Shown: piece by piece, positions 16,435-24,459 of the stretch | Layout: every line of letters starts with the position of its first letter | How positions within the stretch are numbered: position 1 is the first letter of the stretch | From: a bacterium | GTDB taxonomy: Bacteria > Actinomycetota > Acidimicrobiia > Spongiisociales > Spongiisociaceae | DNA length: 64,000 nucleotides | Direction: 5' to 3' | NCBI GenBank assembly: GCA_028821235.1 | Contig: JAPPGV010000014.1 | Coordinates: 44,396-108,395 of the forward strand | Program-made: the position numbers and the translations under genes | Notes under the pieces: generated by a model | The model's input: the letters and a program-made list of their open reading frames with translations, nothing else | Told to the model about the DNA's origin: nothing | Databases searched by the model: none

Positions 16435-19041
16435 TCAACCCGGTTCTCCGCCGGGGAAGTCCGGGTAGGGGATGCGCTGGTGGTAGTGCCCCACCAGAGC
16501 CTCGACCATGGCTTCCTTCACCCTGCTGAGATCCCCCAGCGTCACATCCGAAGCCGAGAGCTGGCCGTCGGCCACCTTCTCCCCGACCACTTTCTCCACC
16601 AACTGCTCGATGCGTTCCGGCGTGGGCTCCTCCACCTGGAAGACCGCCCGGCAGGCGCCCTCGACCGAGTCGGCGAGCATGACGATGGCCATTTCCTTCT
16701 TGACCGGTTTGCGCCCCGCGTGGCGGTAGTCCTCCCTGTCCACGGCATCGTCCCCGTACTGCTTGCGGGCCTTGTTGTAGAAGAAATGCATGATGCCGTC
16801 GCCATGGTGGGTGATGACGGCTTCGGCCACATCTCCGGGGATCCGGAACTTGCGCGCCAGGCTCAGGCCGTCCAGCACGTGGCGGCGCAGCACCTCGGCG
16901 GACCGCAGGGGGGGCATCTCGTCATGGGGGTTCTGGATGCCGAACTGGTTCTCGATGAAGAACTGTGGATGCTCGGTCTTGCCGAGATCGTGGTAGTAGG
17001 CGCCCGCCCGGGCCAGCAACGGGTTGGCGCCCACCGCTCGGGCCGCTCGATCCGCCAGCGTCCCCACCATCAGGGAGTGGTTGAAGGAGCCGATGGCCTT
17101 CTCCTCCAGCAGGCGGAGGGCAGGATGGTTGCGATCGGTCAGGTCCAGGAGTCGTAGCGAGGTGGTGATGTCGAACACGATCTCCAGAACCGAGAGCAGC
17201 GAGCTTCCGACCAGCCAGGAGATGGCGCCACCGCCGACCGCGAACGCCGCCGACCGGAGAATGCTGATGTCCTGGGGGAAGAACCAGGCGATCAGCGCCG
17301 CGACGCCGCCGCACATCGCCATGATGTAAAGGCCCGCCCGCCGCAGGTCGCGCCGGGCCGAGATAGCCGATACGAACGGGATCGGTACGAGCACCGACAG
17401 GCCGGCGTACAGCGTGTAGCCGGGGTCGGTGGTGGCAATGGACGTCATCGATCCCACGACCACAGCCATCAGCACCGCCGTGCGGGCGTCGAACAGGATG
17501 GCGGTCATCAGGCCGAAGGCGGCCGCCGGCATCAGGAAGCCGATCGCGCCGTCTCCCCCGGCTGCGAACACGGCCGCCCCACGGGCCGACACCGCCGCCA
17601 GCACCACCAGCAGGCCGAACAGGGACATGCGGCGCATCGAGTTCCAGACGCTCCTTTGGAACCTGTATAGGTAGAGCGCAGGCAACCCGACCACGATGGC
17701 CACCGCCGCCGCCAGCGCTACGTATCGGGGCGCCGCCCGCCCGAGCAGCCCCGCATCGGACAGCGCCGCCTCGATCTCCTCGGTGACCTCCCGGCCCTCC
17801 TCCACGATCACTTCACCGGCCTCATACCGGATGGTCAGGGGGACGACCTCGCCCGCCCTCTCCTCCCGGAGACCCTCCGTAGCCACGGCGTCGACCGTCT
17901 TGTTGGCCGCTAGGAACACGGTGGCCACCTCCGGCACCACCTGGGAGACCTGCTGCCATATCGCCGAGTCGGCCTCCGGTAGCTGGACGAACCTGGGCGT
18001 GGAGCGGATCTGTATCTGGACCTCGCGCAGGTCCTCGCTGAGGATCCCGCCGTCGGTATTGAGAGCCTCGGTCGCCAGCAGGAGGGTCTCGCGTTCGATC
18101 GAGAGCAGCCACGGCTCCTGGCCCCGGATCTCGCGGAGGACGTCCCCCGTGGCGATGTCTACAAGGAGGGAGACCGCACTGTCCGACAGCAGCAGGCCGC
18201 GCGCCTGGAGGCTGGCCAACTGGGTGTCCTTGGAGGTCACGGCGGGGCGCAAGGGGATGTGGATCGTAACCGTCTCCTGGCCGTCCACGAGCTCAACGTC
18301 CTGGGAGAGGAGCTGCTCGGGGCCGGTCAACCTGTCAGGAACGGAGTCGGTATCGATGAGAACGGCCGCGGGCCCCGGCGCCATCCGTCCGACCGAGTAA
18401 CGACCGTCCGAGAACGTGACCGTCTCGAAGCGGGTCCCGGTCGCGTCGTAGGCCACCACCCTCACGTCTCCGAGGCCGTAATCCACCGCGAGGTTGAAGA
18501 ACCCGTTCGCATCGGTATCGATGAACACCCGCCCGTTGACACCGGCCGTCGCGGCCACGGCGGTGGGCAGGGTGGTCGGCGTGGGCGCCTCCTGGGTGAC
18601 CGTGCCCGGTTCCTGCCCCGGCTCCGCACCCGGATCGACGGTCGTGGCCACGGTCGTCGCGACGGTGGTGGTGGGTACCGTCTGGCGGGCCACGGTGCTC
18701 GTCGTGGTGACCACCGGCAACGGGCGGGCGCCCTGATCGACGGTGGCGGCCCGCAGCGACTGGAAGAAGGCCCGGATGTCGTTGATCACGATGGCGTCGA
18801 TTTCCTCGTGCCGCCCGTACACCGGGTCCACCGCATCCCGCGCCGCCTGGCGGGCGACCTCGGTGGCAGCGGAGTCCTGGATCTCGATCGGGGACTCCGC
18901 CACGAAGGCCTGGGGCGCCGGCTCCCCCACCACCACCTGGACGGTGGTGAACTCCTGGTTGATCAGCATGCCGGCCCAGGAGAGTGCAGCGGTAGCCACC
19001 AGGATCAGCCCGGTGATCACGGCCCTGACACGGCGTGTCAT
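16435..19041 (-). CDS. pgpH: PgpH-type membrane HD phosphodiesterase with inserted SdrD_B-like domain
   Basis: This 868-residue membrane protein matches 7TM-HD phosphodiesterases of the PgpH/YqfF class, which hydrolyse c-di-AMP to pApA in characterised relatives. In order it has an N-terminal signal-anchor (about 8-25), extracytoplasmic domain, seven or so spans (about 445-625) and a cytoplasmic HD domain with NHSLMVGTLADRA, YYHDLGK and THHGDG. The extracytoplasmic part is unusual: a Thr/Val-rich linker (about 111-166) leads to an SdrD_B/Cna-B-like fold (about 167-265, GRVFIDTDANGFF, then FSDGRYSVGRMAPG), making the protein 100-150 residues longer than usual. It is in the conserved phoH-pgpH-ybeY order and overlaps phoH by four bases. 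Confidence 0.9.
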   Translation of the reverse strand: MTRRVRAVITGLILVATAALSWAGMLINQEFTTVQVVVGEPAPQAFVAESPIEIQDSAATEVARQAARDAVDPVYGRHEEIDAIVINDIRAFFQSLRAATVDQGARPLPVVTTTSTVARQTVPTTTVATTVATTVDPGAEPGQEPGTVTQEAPTPTTLPTAVAATAGVNGRVFIDTDANGFFNLAVDYGLGDVRVVAYDATGTRFETVTFSDGRYSVGRMAPGPAAVLIDTDSVPDRLTGPEQLLSQDVELVDGQETVTIHIPLRPAVTSKDTQLASLQARGLLLSDSAVSLLVDIATGDVLREIRGQEPWLLSIERETLLLATEALNTDGGILSEDLREVQIQIRSTPRFVQLPEADSAIWQQVSQVVPEVATVFLAANKTVDAVATEGLREERAGEVVPLTIRYEAGEVIVEEGREVTEEIEAALSDAGLLGRAAPRYVALAAAVAIVVGLPALYLYRFQRSVWNSMRRMSLFGLLVVLAAVSARGAAVFAAGGDGAIGFLMPAAAFGLMTAILFDARTAVLMAVVVGSMTSIATTDPGYTLYAGLSVLVPIPFVSAISARRDLRRAGLYIMAMCGGVAALIAWFFPQDISILRSAAFAVGGGAISWLVGSSLLSVLEIVFDITTSLRLLDLTDRNHPALRLLEEKAIGSFNHSLMVGTLADRAARAVGANPLLARAGAYYHDLGKTEHPQFFIENQFGIQNPHDEMPPLRSAEVLRRHVLDGLSLARKFRIPGDVAEAVITHHGDGIMHFFYNKARKQYGDDAVDREDYRHAGRKPVKKEMAIVMLADSVEGACRAVFQVEEPTPERIEQLVEKVVGEKVADGQLSASDVTLGDLSRVKEAMVEALVGHYHQRIPYPDFPGGEPG

Positions 19042-20015
19042 CGGCCGGTCGGCCCCTTGTCCGCCGCCTCGTAGGCTTTCACGATCTCTGCCACCAGACG
19101 GTGGCGAACGACATCGGCGGCGTCCAGGTGGACCACTGCGACGTCCCGCACCTGCCCCAGGATTCCCCGGGCGTGGGCCAGCCCCGACAGGCGATCCGGC
19201 GGCAGATCGACCTGGGTGGCGTCGCCGGTGATGATCATCTTCGAGTTGAACCCCAGCCTGGTCAAGAACATCTTCATCTGCGCCCGGGACGTGTTCTGCG
19301 CCTCGTCCAGCACCACGATCGAATCGTTGAGCGTGCGGCCCCGCATGTAGGCAAGGGGGGCGATCTCGATCGTTCCCCTCTCTATGTAGCCCATGACGTC
19401 GTCGGGCCCGAGCATCTCGTACAAGGCGTCGTACAGTGGTCGGAGATAGGGGTTGAACTTGGCCTCCAGATCGCCGGGCAGGAAGCCGAGCCTCTCCCCT
19501 GCCTCGACCGCCGGCCTGGTGAGGACTATCCGCTTGACCTTCCCCGTGATCAAGGACTCCGTGGCGGCCGCCATGGCCAGATAGGTCTTGCCGGTCCCGG
19601 CCGGACCGATCCCGAACACGAGAGTCGACCGACGGATCGCCTCGACATAGCGGAGCTGGCCCACCGTCTTGGGCCGGATGATCTTGCCGCGGGCCACTTC
19701 GATGGTCTCCCCCAGGACACCACTGGGAGAGGGCACCGAGTCATTGACCATCTGTATCACCCGATTCACACCTTCCGGCTCCAGACTCATGCCCTGCTGC
19801 ACGAGCATCAGCAACTCCTCCACCACTTTGTGGGCACGGCGGGCCGCCCGTCCGTCGCCCTGGAACACGATCTCGTCACCACGCGCCACGATCACGGCTT
19901 CGGGATATGCCGTTTCCACCATCCGGAGGTGGGAATCCCGTTCGCCGAGCAGGTCCAGCATCAGGCTGATGCCGGGGACATGCAGAGTGAGGGCAGGCGG
20001 CGCGGAGGGAAGCAT
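19038..20015 (-). CDS. phoH: PhoH-like ATPase
   Basis: This 325-residue P-loop ATPase of the PhoH/YbeZ family is associated with YbeY and RNA metabolism. Walker A is GPAGTGKTYLAM (about residue 138) and Walker B-like IVVLDEAQNT, followed by SKMIITGD. An N-terminal KH-like region precedes the ATPase. ATG starts it, and the stop overlaps pgpH by four bases. Confidence 0.93.
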   Translation of the reverse strand: MLPSAPPALTLHVPGISLMLDLLGERDSHLRMVETAYPEAVIVARGDEIVFQGDGRAARRAHKVVEELLMLVQQGMSLEPEGVNRVIQMVNDSVPSPSGVLGETIEVARGKIIRPKTVGQLRYVEAIRRSTLVFGIGPAGTGKTYLAMAAATESLITGKVKRIVLTRPAVEAGERLGFLPGDLEAKFNPYLRPLYDALYEMLGPDDVMGYIERGTIEIAPLAYMRGRTLNDSIVVLDEAQNTSRAQMKMFLTRLGFNSKMIITGDATQVDLPPDRLSGLAHARGILGQVRDVAVVHLDAADVVRHRLVAEIVKAYEAADKGPTGR

Positions 20016-20094
20016 TAACGAGGCAGGGCGATGGTGCGGAGCTCCAAAGGCCCGTTCAGGATACCACGAGAGCCTGGACTATCGATGACCACCA

Positions 20095-20111
20095 CTAGTG
20101 GTCTGTCTGTG
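20095..20111. repeat. CTAGTGGTC-family repeat end, solitary copy
   Basis: CTAGTGGTCTGTCTGTG lies in the 138-bp gap between dnaJ and phoH. It differs at one base from the left end of the element at 44035 and contains the palindrome CCACTAGTGG at its outer edge. No second inverted copy is seen nearby. Confidence 0.6.
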
Positions 20112-20153
20112 TTTCTTGCCGCGGATGGCAGGCCGGGCCCGCGCATCGGCGCC

Positions 20154-21212
20154 TCAGAGGAGCTCTTCACCACCGGCATCGGCGAACTGGCGCATTAGCT
20201 TGCGCTGGGTCCGGCTGAGCCTGGTGGGCACCACCACCTTGACGCGCAGGTAGAGATCACCTCGACGAGATGTGCGCAGGCGGGTGATCCCCTTTCCGGC
20301 CACCCGGATGACTTCCCCGTGCTGGGATCCGGCCGGAATCCTGATCCGATGGGACCCTCCATCGAGGAGAGGCACGTCCACATGGGTTCCCAGCGCCGCG
20401 GCGGCGACGCCCACCGAGACCTCGCTGATCAGGTCGTCCCCATCGCGCTCGAAGACGGGATGGGGCTCGATGACCAGATCGACGTAGAGGTCGCCCGCGA
20501 CGGCCCCGCGGCGGCCGGCTTCCCCCCGGGTCGGGAGGCGGAGGCGGTTACCCGCCTCCACGCCGGCAGGAATGTCGACCTGCACGGTCTTCTCACCCTC
20601 CCGGATTCCCTCTCCGCGGCAGGACCGGCACGGATTGGCCAGCACCGACCCGTCGCCCCGGCAGGACCGGCAGGTGGTCAGGGTCATCAACGAGCCGAAC
20701 ACGCTCCGCCGGGCCATCCTCACCTGGCCGCTCCCTCCGCAGATCCGGCAGGCCTGGAGGCCGGCGCCGTCTCCGGAACCCGAGCCTTCACACGGTTCGC
20801 AGGCCAGGGCGGTACGGAACACGACCGACTTCTCGACCCCGAAGGCCGCCTCCTCCAGAGTCAGCACCAGATTGACCCGTACGTCCCGACCTCGATTGAC
20901 CCGTGGCTCCCGGGAAGCCGCTCCGAAGATGCTGCCGTCACCGAAGACGGAGCGCAGCAGGTCGTCAAGAGAGCCCGGGCCTTGGAAGAACGCGCCCGGA
21001 TCCAGCGTCTCCCCACGGTCGTACCGCGCGCGCCGCTCGGGATCGGACAGGACCTCGTATGCCTCCGCAACCTGGCGGAAACGGGCCTCGGCCGTAGGAT
21101 CATCGGGATTGGCATCCGGGTGGGACTCCCTGGCCAGCCGCCGGAAGGCGCGCTTGATCTCGTCTCGGGACGCGTCGCGCTCAACATCCAGGATGCGGTA
21201 ATAGTCGGCCAT
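20154..21212 (-). CDS. dnaJ: chaperone protein DnaJ
   Basis: DnaJ is the DnaK co-chaperone that stimulates ATP hydrolysis and presents unfolded clients. The J domain (1-65) carries HPD in [11 protein letters not shown] short Gly/Phe segment follows, then four zinc motifs ([32 protein letters not shown]) and the C-terminal substrate-binding domain. The length is 352, slightly short for the class. It follows hrcA by about 24 bp on the same strand, an hrcA-dnaJ pair without grpE or dnaK. Confidence 0.95.
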   Translation of the reverse strand: MADYYRILDVERDASRDEIKRAFRRLARESHPDANPDDPTAEARFRQVAEAYEVLSDPERRARYDRGETLDPGAFFQGPGSLDDLLRSVFGDGSIFGAASREPRVNRGRDVRVNLVLTLEEAAFGVEKSVVFRTALACEPCEGSGSGDGAGLQACRICGGSGQVRMARRSVFGSLMTLTTCRSCRGDGSVLANPCRSCRGEGIREGEKTVQVDIPAGVEAGNRLRLPTRGEAGRRGAVAGDLYVDLVIEPHPVFERDGDDLISEVSVGVAAAALGTHVDVPLLDGGSHRIRIPAGSQHGEVIRVAGKGITRLRTSRRGDLYLRVKVVVPTRLSRTQRKLMRQFADAGGEELL

Positions 21213-21236
21213 CTTGGTCTCTCTGCCGTCGGTGTA

Positions 21237-22244
21237 TCAGTTCTCGCCGACGCTCTCGTCGAGACCGACCCCGATGTCCTCCAGGACCCGGATGGTCCGG
21301 CCGTAGTCCATTCTCATCGGTCCCAGCACCCCGAGCCGGCCGCCGGGACCGGAAGACTCCTCGCCGTAGGTGGTGGTCACGAGAGAAATGTCCGTGGCGG
21401 AGTCGATGCCCAGCTCGGATCCGATCCGCACCTCGGTGCCGGCAGGGAGGTGCCCCAGTACCTCGAGCAGGGACGCCTCCCGCTCCAGGACGTCGAGGAC
21501 GCCTTGGACCTTGGAGAGCTCTCCCCAGGCAGCCGTCAAGTGGGGCGCCGAACCCATGTACAGCTCGTGGTTCGGTGCGGCGGTGTTCTCGAAGGCCGCG
21601 GCCGCCTGCCGCAGGATCGATGCGGCCCCCTCGGTGGGGTTTGCGAGGGACATCGACTCCAGGTCGAAGCTCTCGGACAGTGGGGTGCCGACCTGGAAGC
21701 GACGGACCAGCGTCTCGGCTTCCCGCACCTCGGATCCGCCCACGGGTTCAGGCAGCTGCATGAGTGTCTGGGATACCCGTCCGGCCAGCGTCACCAACAC
21801 CATGAGGACCGTGTCGGCCGTGGTACGGACCAGGTGCACCCCGCGGATGACCTCATTGGCCATGCTGGGGCCGGTCACGACTGACGGGAAGTGCGTGATC
21901 TCGCTGAGCAGGGCCGACGTGGCCTTGAGCAGGCGGCCCAGCTCCGTCTGGACGGATGCGAAGAACTCCGCCACTCGGGCGGAGGCAACCGGCGCCTCCC
22001 GTGGACGCATCAGGCTGTCCACGTAGTAGCGATAGGCCAGCGGCGTCGGGACCCGCCCGGCGGATGTGTGAGGTTGGAAGGCGTAGCCGGCGGCCTGCAG
22101 GGCCACCAGTTCTGTCCGGATCGTGGCGCTGGAAACCGCCAGGTTGCCGGCCTCGAGAATGGCGCGGGAACTTACCGGCCCACCCGTGCGGATGTGCTCC
22201 TCGACCATGGTGCGCAGGATCCGGGCCCGCCGACCGTCCAACAT
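21237..22244 (-). CDS. hrcA: heat-inducible transcription repressor HrcA
   Basis: HrcA represses heat-shock operons by binding CIRCE. An N-terminal winged helix (MLDGRRARILRTMVEEHI through SSATIRTELVALQAAGY) is followed by the characteristic HTSAGRVPTPLAYRYYVD and the GAF-like dimerisation region. The ATG at 22244 gives 335 residues, the family size; the frame runs open further upstream without homology. I see no CIRCE inverted repeat (TTAGCACTC-N9-GAGTGCTAA) in front of it. It is divergent from rpsT. Confidence 0.94.
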   Translation of the reverse strand: MLDGRRARILRTMVEEHIRTGGPVSSRAILEAGNLAVSSATIRTELVALQAAGYAFQPHTSAGRVPTPLAYRYYVDSLMRPREAPVASARVAEFFASVQTELGRLLKATSALLSEITHFPSVVTGPSMANEVIRGVHLVRTTADTVLMVLVTLAGRVSQTLMQLPEPVGGSEVREAETLVRRFQVGTPLSESFDLESMSLANPTEGAASILRQAAAAFENTAAPNHELYMGSAPHLTAAWGELSKVQGVLDVLEREASLLEVLGHLPAGTEVRIGSELGIDSATDISLVTTTYGEESSGPGGRLGVLGPMRMDYGRTIRVLEDIGVGLDESVGEN

Positions 22245-22293
22245 GGCCGGATATGATACCCGCGCCCACCGGCGCTGCCGGGAGACGGCGCCG

Positions 22294-22322
22294 TTGGAAT
22301 GGCCGGTCGGGCCTGCTAGCCT
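22294..22322 (+). promoter_or_regulatory. promoter of rpsT
   Basis: TTGGAA (22294-22299) and TAGCCT (22317-22322) are spaced by exactly 17 bases and lie 32 bp before the rpsT ATG. The spacing and TANNNT -10 box support a housekeeping sigma promoter. Confidence 0.5.
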
Positions 22323-22354
22323 CACGGCTCTCGCATACCCCACCCTTCGAAGAG

Positions 22355-22615
22355 ATGCCACACACCAAGTCACAGGAAAAGCGCGACCGGCAGGCCATCG
22401 CCAACCGGGGCCGCAACCGGGCCATCCGTTCCGAGTTGAAGACCCGGACACGTCACGTGGAGGAAGCCGCCGCGAGCGGCGACCGTGAGGCAGCCGAGCA
22501 GGCTCTGCGAATCGCACAGAAGCGCACCGATCAGGCGGTGGCCAAGGGTGTACTCAAGAAGAACACCGCCAACCGCCGCAAGGCCAAGCTGGAGCGCTTA
22601 GTCTCTAGTCTTTAG
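22355..22615 (+). CDS. rpsT: 30S ribosomal protein S20
   Basis: This small basic protein binds 16S rRNA in the 30S subunit. Its 86 residues begin MPHTKSQEKRDRQAIANR and have the S20 pattern of helical Lys/Arg segments (VLKKNTANRRKAKLERL). The frame continues upstream through unrelated sequence, so the ATG at 22355 is chosen from homology and from the promoter just upstream. It is convergent with holA. Confidence 0.96.
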   Translation: MPHTKSQEKRDRQAIANRGRNRAIRSELKTRTRHVEEAAASGDREAAEQALRIAQKRTDQAVAKGVLKKNTANRRKAKLERLVSSL

Positions 22616-22652
22616 TTTCTAGTTATTAGGTGAGTTAGCAACTAGCAACTAG
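22599..22652. repeat. TAG-rich tract with AACTAGC heptamers
   Basis: The 3' end of rpsT and the gap to the convergent holA read as TAG-rich repeats: GTCTCTAGTCTTTAGTTTC, then AGTTATTAG, then TTAGCAACTAGCAACTAGCC. The last part has two AACTAGC units. Closely related tracts occur at 52923, 12345, 7397, 7449, 6404 and 62618, always at gene ends. Confidence 0.7.
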
Positions 22653-23638
22653 CCGCGATACCAGTAGCAGAGGGCAGCCACCAAACGCTCCAGGGTCGGC
22701 AGGTGGGTCTCCTCCGGCATGCTCTTGAGCGTGGCATCGGTCCTGCGAACCGCGTCCACGGCTCTGTTCAGATCCTCCCTCGACATGGCCCGTCCCGCCT
22801 GCCACGCCTTCCGGGTCGGGTAGGCGGCGGGCTTGGCGCGTATCCACTCGGCGAAGGTGGCCATGTCGGGAGCTGCCGCCGCCAGCGCCCTCTTCCGGAG
22901 GTCGTTCTCGATTGCCGCCACGATGACGAGAGGGTGCCCGTGGGTGAGAAGATCATGCAGCCGTCTGATGGCGTCGTCCACCACTCCCTTGGCCAGGGCG
23001 TCGGTCAGCTTCCAGAGGGGCTGATCCGGCCGGTTACGGAACCGCTCCAGGACGATCTGATCCGTTACCGGGCCGTCGACGGTGCTCAACTGGTCGAGAG
23101 CCTGGTCGATGGCGCCCACGTCGGACCCGAAGCGTTGGATGAGGGCTTGAGCAGCATCCGAACCGAGGCAGAGCCCGCGCCCGCGAGCGGCGTTGCGCAC
23201 CCATCCCGCAACATCCCTGTCGGCCAGCTTGCGGACGGCTACCACCTCGGCACTCCTCTTCACGTGGGCGGCGAGCGGGGTCGGGAGCTTCCCGGTCGTG
23301 ACCAGCACCACCGGCCGGCTCCCATCAGCATGGTTAGCAAGCAACTCGGCCACCACGGCCGCCTCATCGGCCTGGAGTCGATGGGCATCCATCAGCATGA
23401 CGCCCGTGCGCCCGCCGAACAGCGATCCGGACTGCAGGGCGGGCACGATCGGCTCGACCTCGGGACGCAGCATTCCCTCTCCCCCTACCGACTGGCCCCG
23501 GCCCGGCACGTAGATCCGGATGACTTCGGATGGTTCGAATCCGGCGCCGGCGAACAGTTCGCCGGCGCGGTCGAGCAGACCCCGCCGGTCGCCCGGACCG
23601 GGATTCGTCGGACCCCTCAGGTGGGTGAGCGTCTTCAC
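22649..23638 (-). CDS. holA: DNA polymerase III delta subunit
   Basis: The delta subunit of the clamp loader opens the beta sliding clamp. The 329-residue protein has the HolA layout: an N-terminal P-loop-like fold without a Walker motif (LFGGRTGVMLMDAHRLQ), a central region and a helical C-terminal domain (LWKLTDALAKG, IRRLHDLLTHGH). Location next to comEC and rpsT is the conserved neighbourhood for holA. The start is a GTG at 23638 that abuts the CTAGTGGTCC hairpin. Confidence 0.9.
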   Translation of the reverse strand: MKTLTHLRGPTNPGPGDRRGLLDRAGELFAGAGFEPSEVIRIYVPGRGQSVGGEGMLRPEVEPIVPALQSGSLFGGRTGVMLMDAHRLQADEAAVVAELLANHADGSRPVVLVTTGKLPTPLAAHVKRSAEVVAVRKLADRDVAGWVRNAARGRGLCLGSDAAQALIQRFGSDVGAIDQALDQLSTVDGPVTDQIVLERFRNRPDQPLWKLTDALAKGVVDDAIRRLHDLLTHGHPLVIVAAIENDLRKRALAAAAPDMATFAEWIRAKPAAYPTRKAWQAGRAMSREDLNRAVDAVRRTDATLKSMPEETHLPTLERLVAALCYWYRG

Positions 23639-23667
23639 TAGTGGTCCGTCTGCGAGGGGACCACTAG
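23638..23667. repeat. perfect hairpin of the CTAGTGGTC family
   Basis: CTAGTGGTCC (23638-23647) and GGACCACTAG (23658-23667) form a perfect 10-bp stem with a 10-base loop. The hairpin fills the junction between the SDR stop codon and the holA start codon, both of which it overlaps. The left arm continues GTCTGCG as in the repeat ends at 20095 and 44186. It may act as an intercistronic structure or terminator; no U-run follows. Confidence 0.7.
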
Positions 23668-24413
23668 AGGTTCCAACCCCCGCCGACCTGGATGAAGGCC
23701 CCGGTTACGTAGCCGGCCTCGTCGCTCATGAGGAAGGTGACCGCTTCCAGGACGTCGTCCGCGGTGCCGTGGCGCCCTGCGGGTATGCGGTCCCGATCCG
23801 GCAGCGGATCGGAGTTCTCCAGGACGCCCGGGAGGATGGCGTTGACCGTGACGCCGCGGCCGGCTTCCGCCCTGGCCATGGTCCGGGTGATCATCAGCAC
23901 TCCCATCTTGCCGATGTGGTACGGAAGGGTACGGGGCCGGGCGGTGATCCGATCGGCGCCCGCGTCGGAGATGTTGATGATCCGGCCCCCCTGCTCTCGC
24001 AGGAGGGGCAGTACGGCCCTGGACACGTAATAGGTGGCCGTAGCCGTCGACGCGATCTGGGACTCCCACTCTTCGGCGCTCAGGTCTTCGTAGTCCTTGA
24101 GCAGGAAGAGGCCGGCATTGTTGATCAGCACGTCGAGTCCTCCCAACTCCCGGGAGACGGAGCCGGCCATCCTCTCGACGTGCTCCGGGTCGGTGACGTC
24201 CGCCCGGAGGGCGAGGGCCCGTCCCGGCCCGCTCCGGATCGCCTTGACCAGCCGCTCGGCCGCATCATCGCTGGAGCGGTGGTTGATGACGACGGTGTGT
24301 CCCCGGCAGGCGAGCCGCATCGCCAGCGCCGCCCCCAGACCCCCCTCGTCCCCTCCGGACCACCGGCCGGCGCCGGTGATCAGGATCCGCTTGCGGTGCT
24401 TCGTCGTGGCCAT
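23664..24413 (-). CDS. short-chain dehydrogenase/reductase
   Basis: This 249-residue NAD(P)-dependent oxidoreductase has a Rossmann fold. The nucleotide motif is TGAGRWSGGDEGGLGAAL, which is longer than the usual TGxxxGxG. It also has NNAG, the catalytic Ser region IINISDAGA, Tyr and Lys in YHIGK, and the C-terminal GAFIQVGGGW. The substrate is unknown. ATG at 24413 is chosen because the fold begins there; the frame is open upstream without homology. It separates comEC from holA, which are commonly neighbours. Confidence 0.88.
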   Translation of the reverse strand: MATTKHRKRILITGAGRWSGGDEGGLGAALAMRLACRGHTVVINHRSSDDAAERLVKAIRSGPGRALALRADVTDPEHVERMAGSVSRELGGLDVLINNAGLFLLKDYEDLSAEEWESQIASTATATYYVSRAVLPLLREQGGRIINISDAGADRITARPRTLPYHIGKMGVLMITRTMARAEAGRGVTVNAILPGVLENSDPLPDRDRIPAGRHGTADDVLEAVTFLMSDEAGYVTGAFIQVGGGWNL

Positions 24414-24459
24414 CGATCCGGATCGTAGCGATGGGGTCTGCTCGAGCCGAGCCGGATCG

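Noticed and set aside
22244..22355. A CIRCE operator before hrcA
   Set aside because: I looked for TTAGCACTC-N9-GAGTGCTAA on both strands of the gap and found nothing close.
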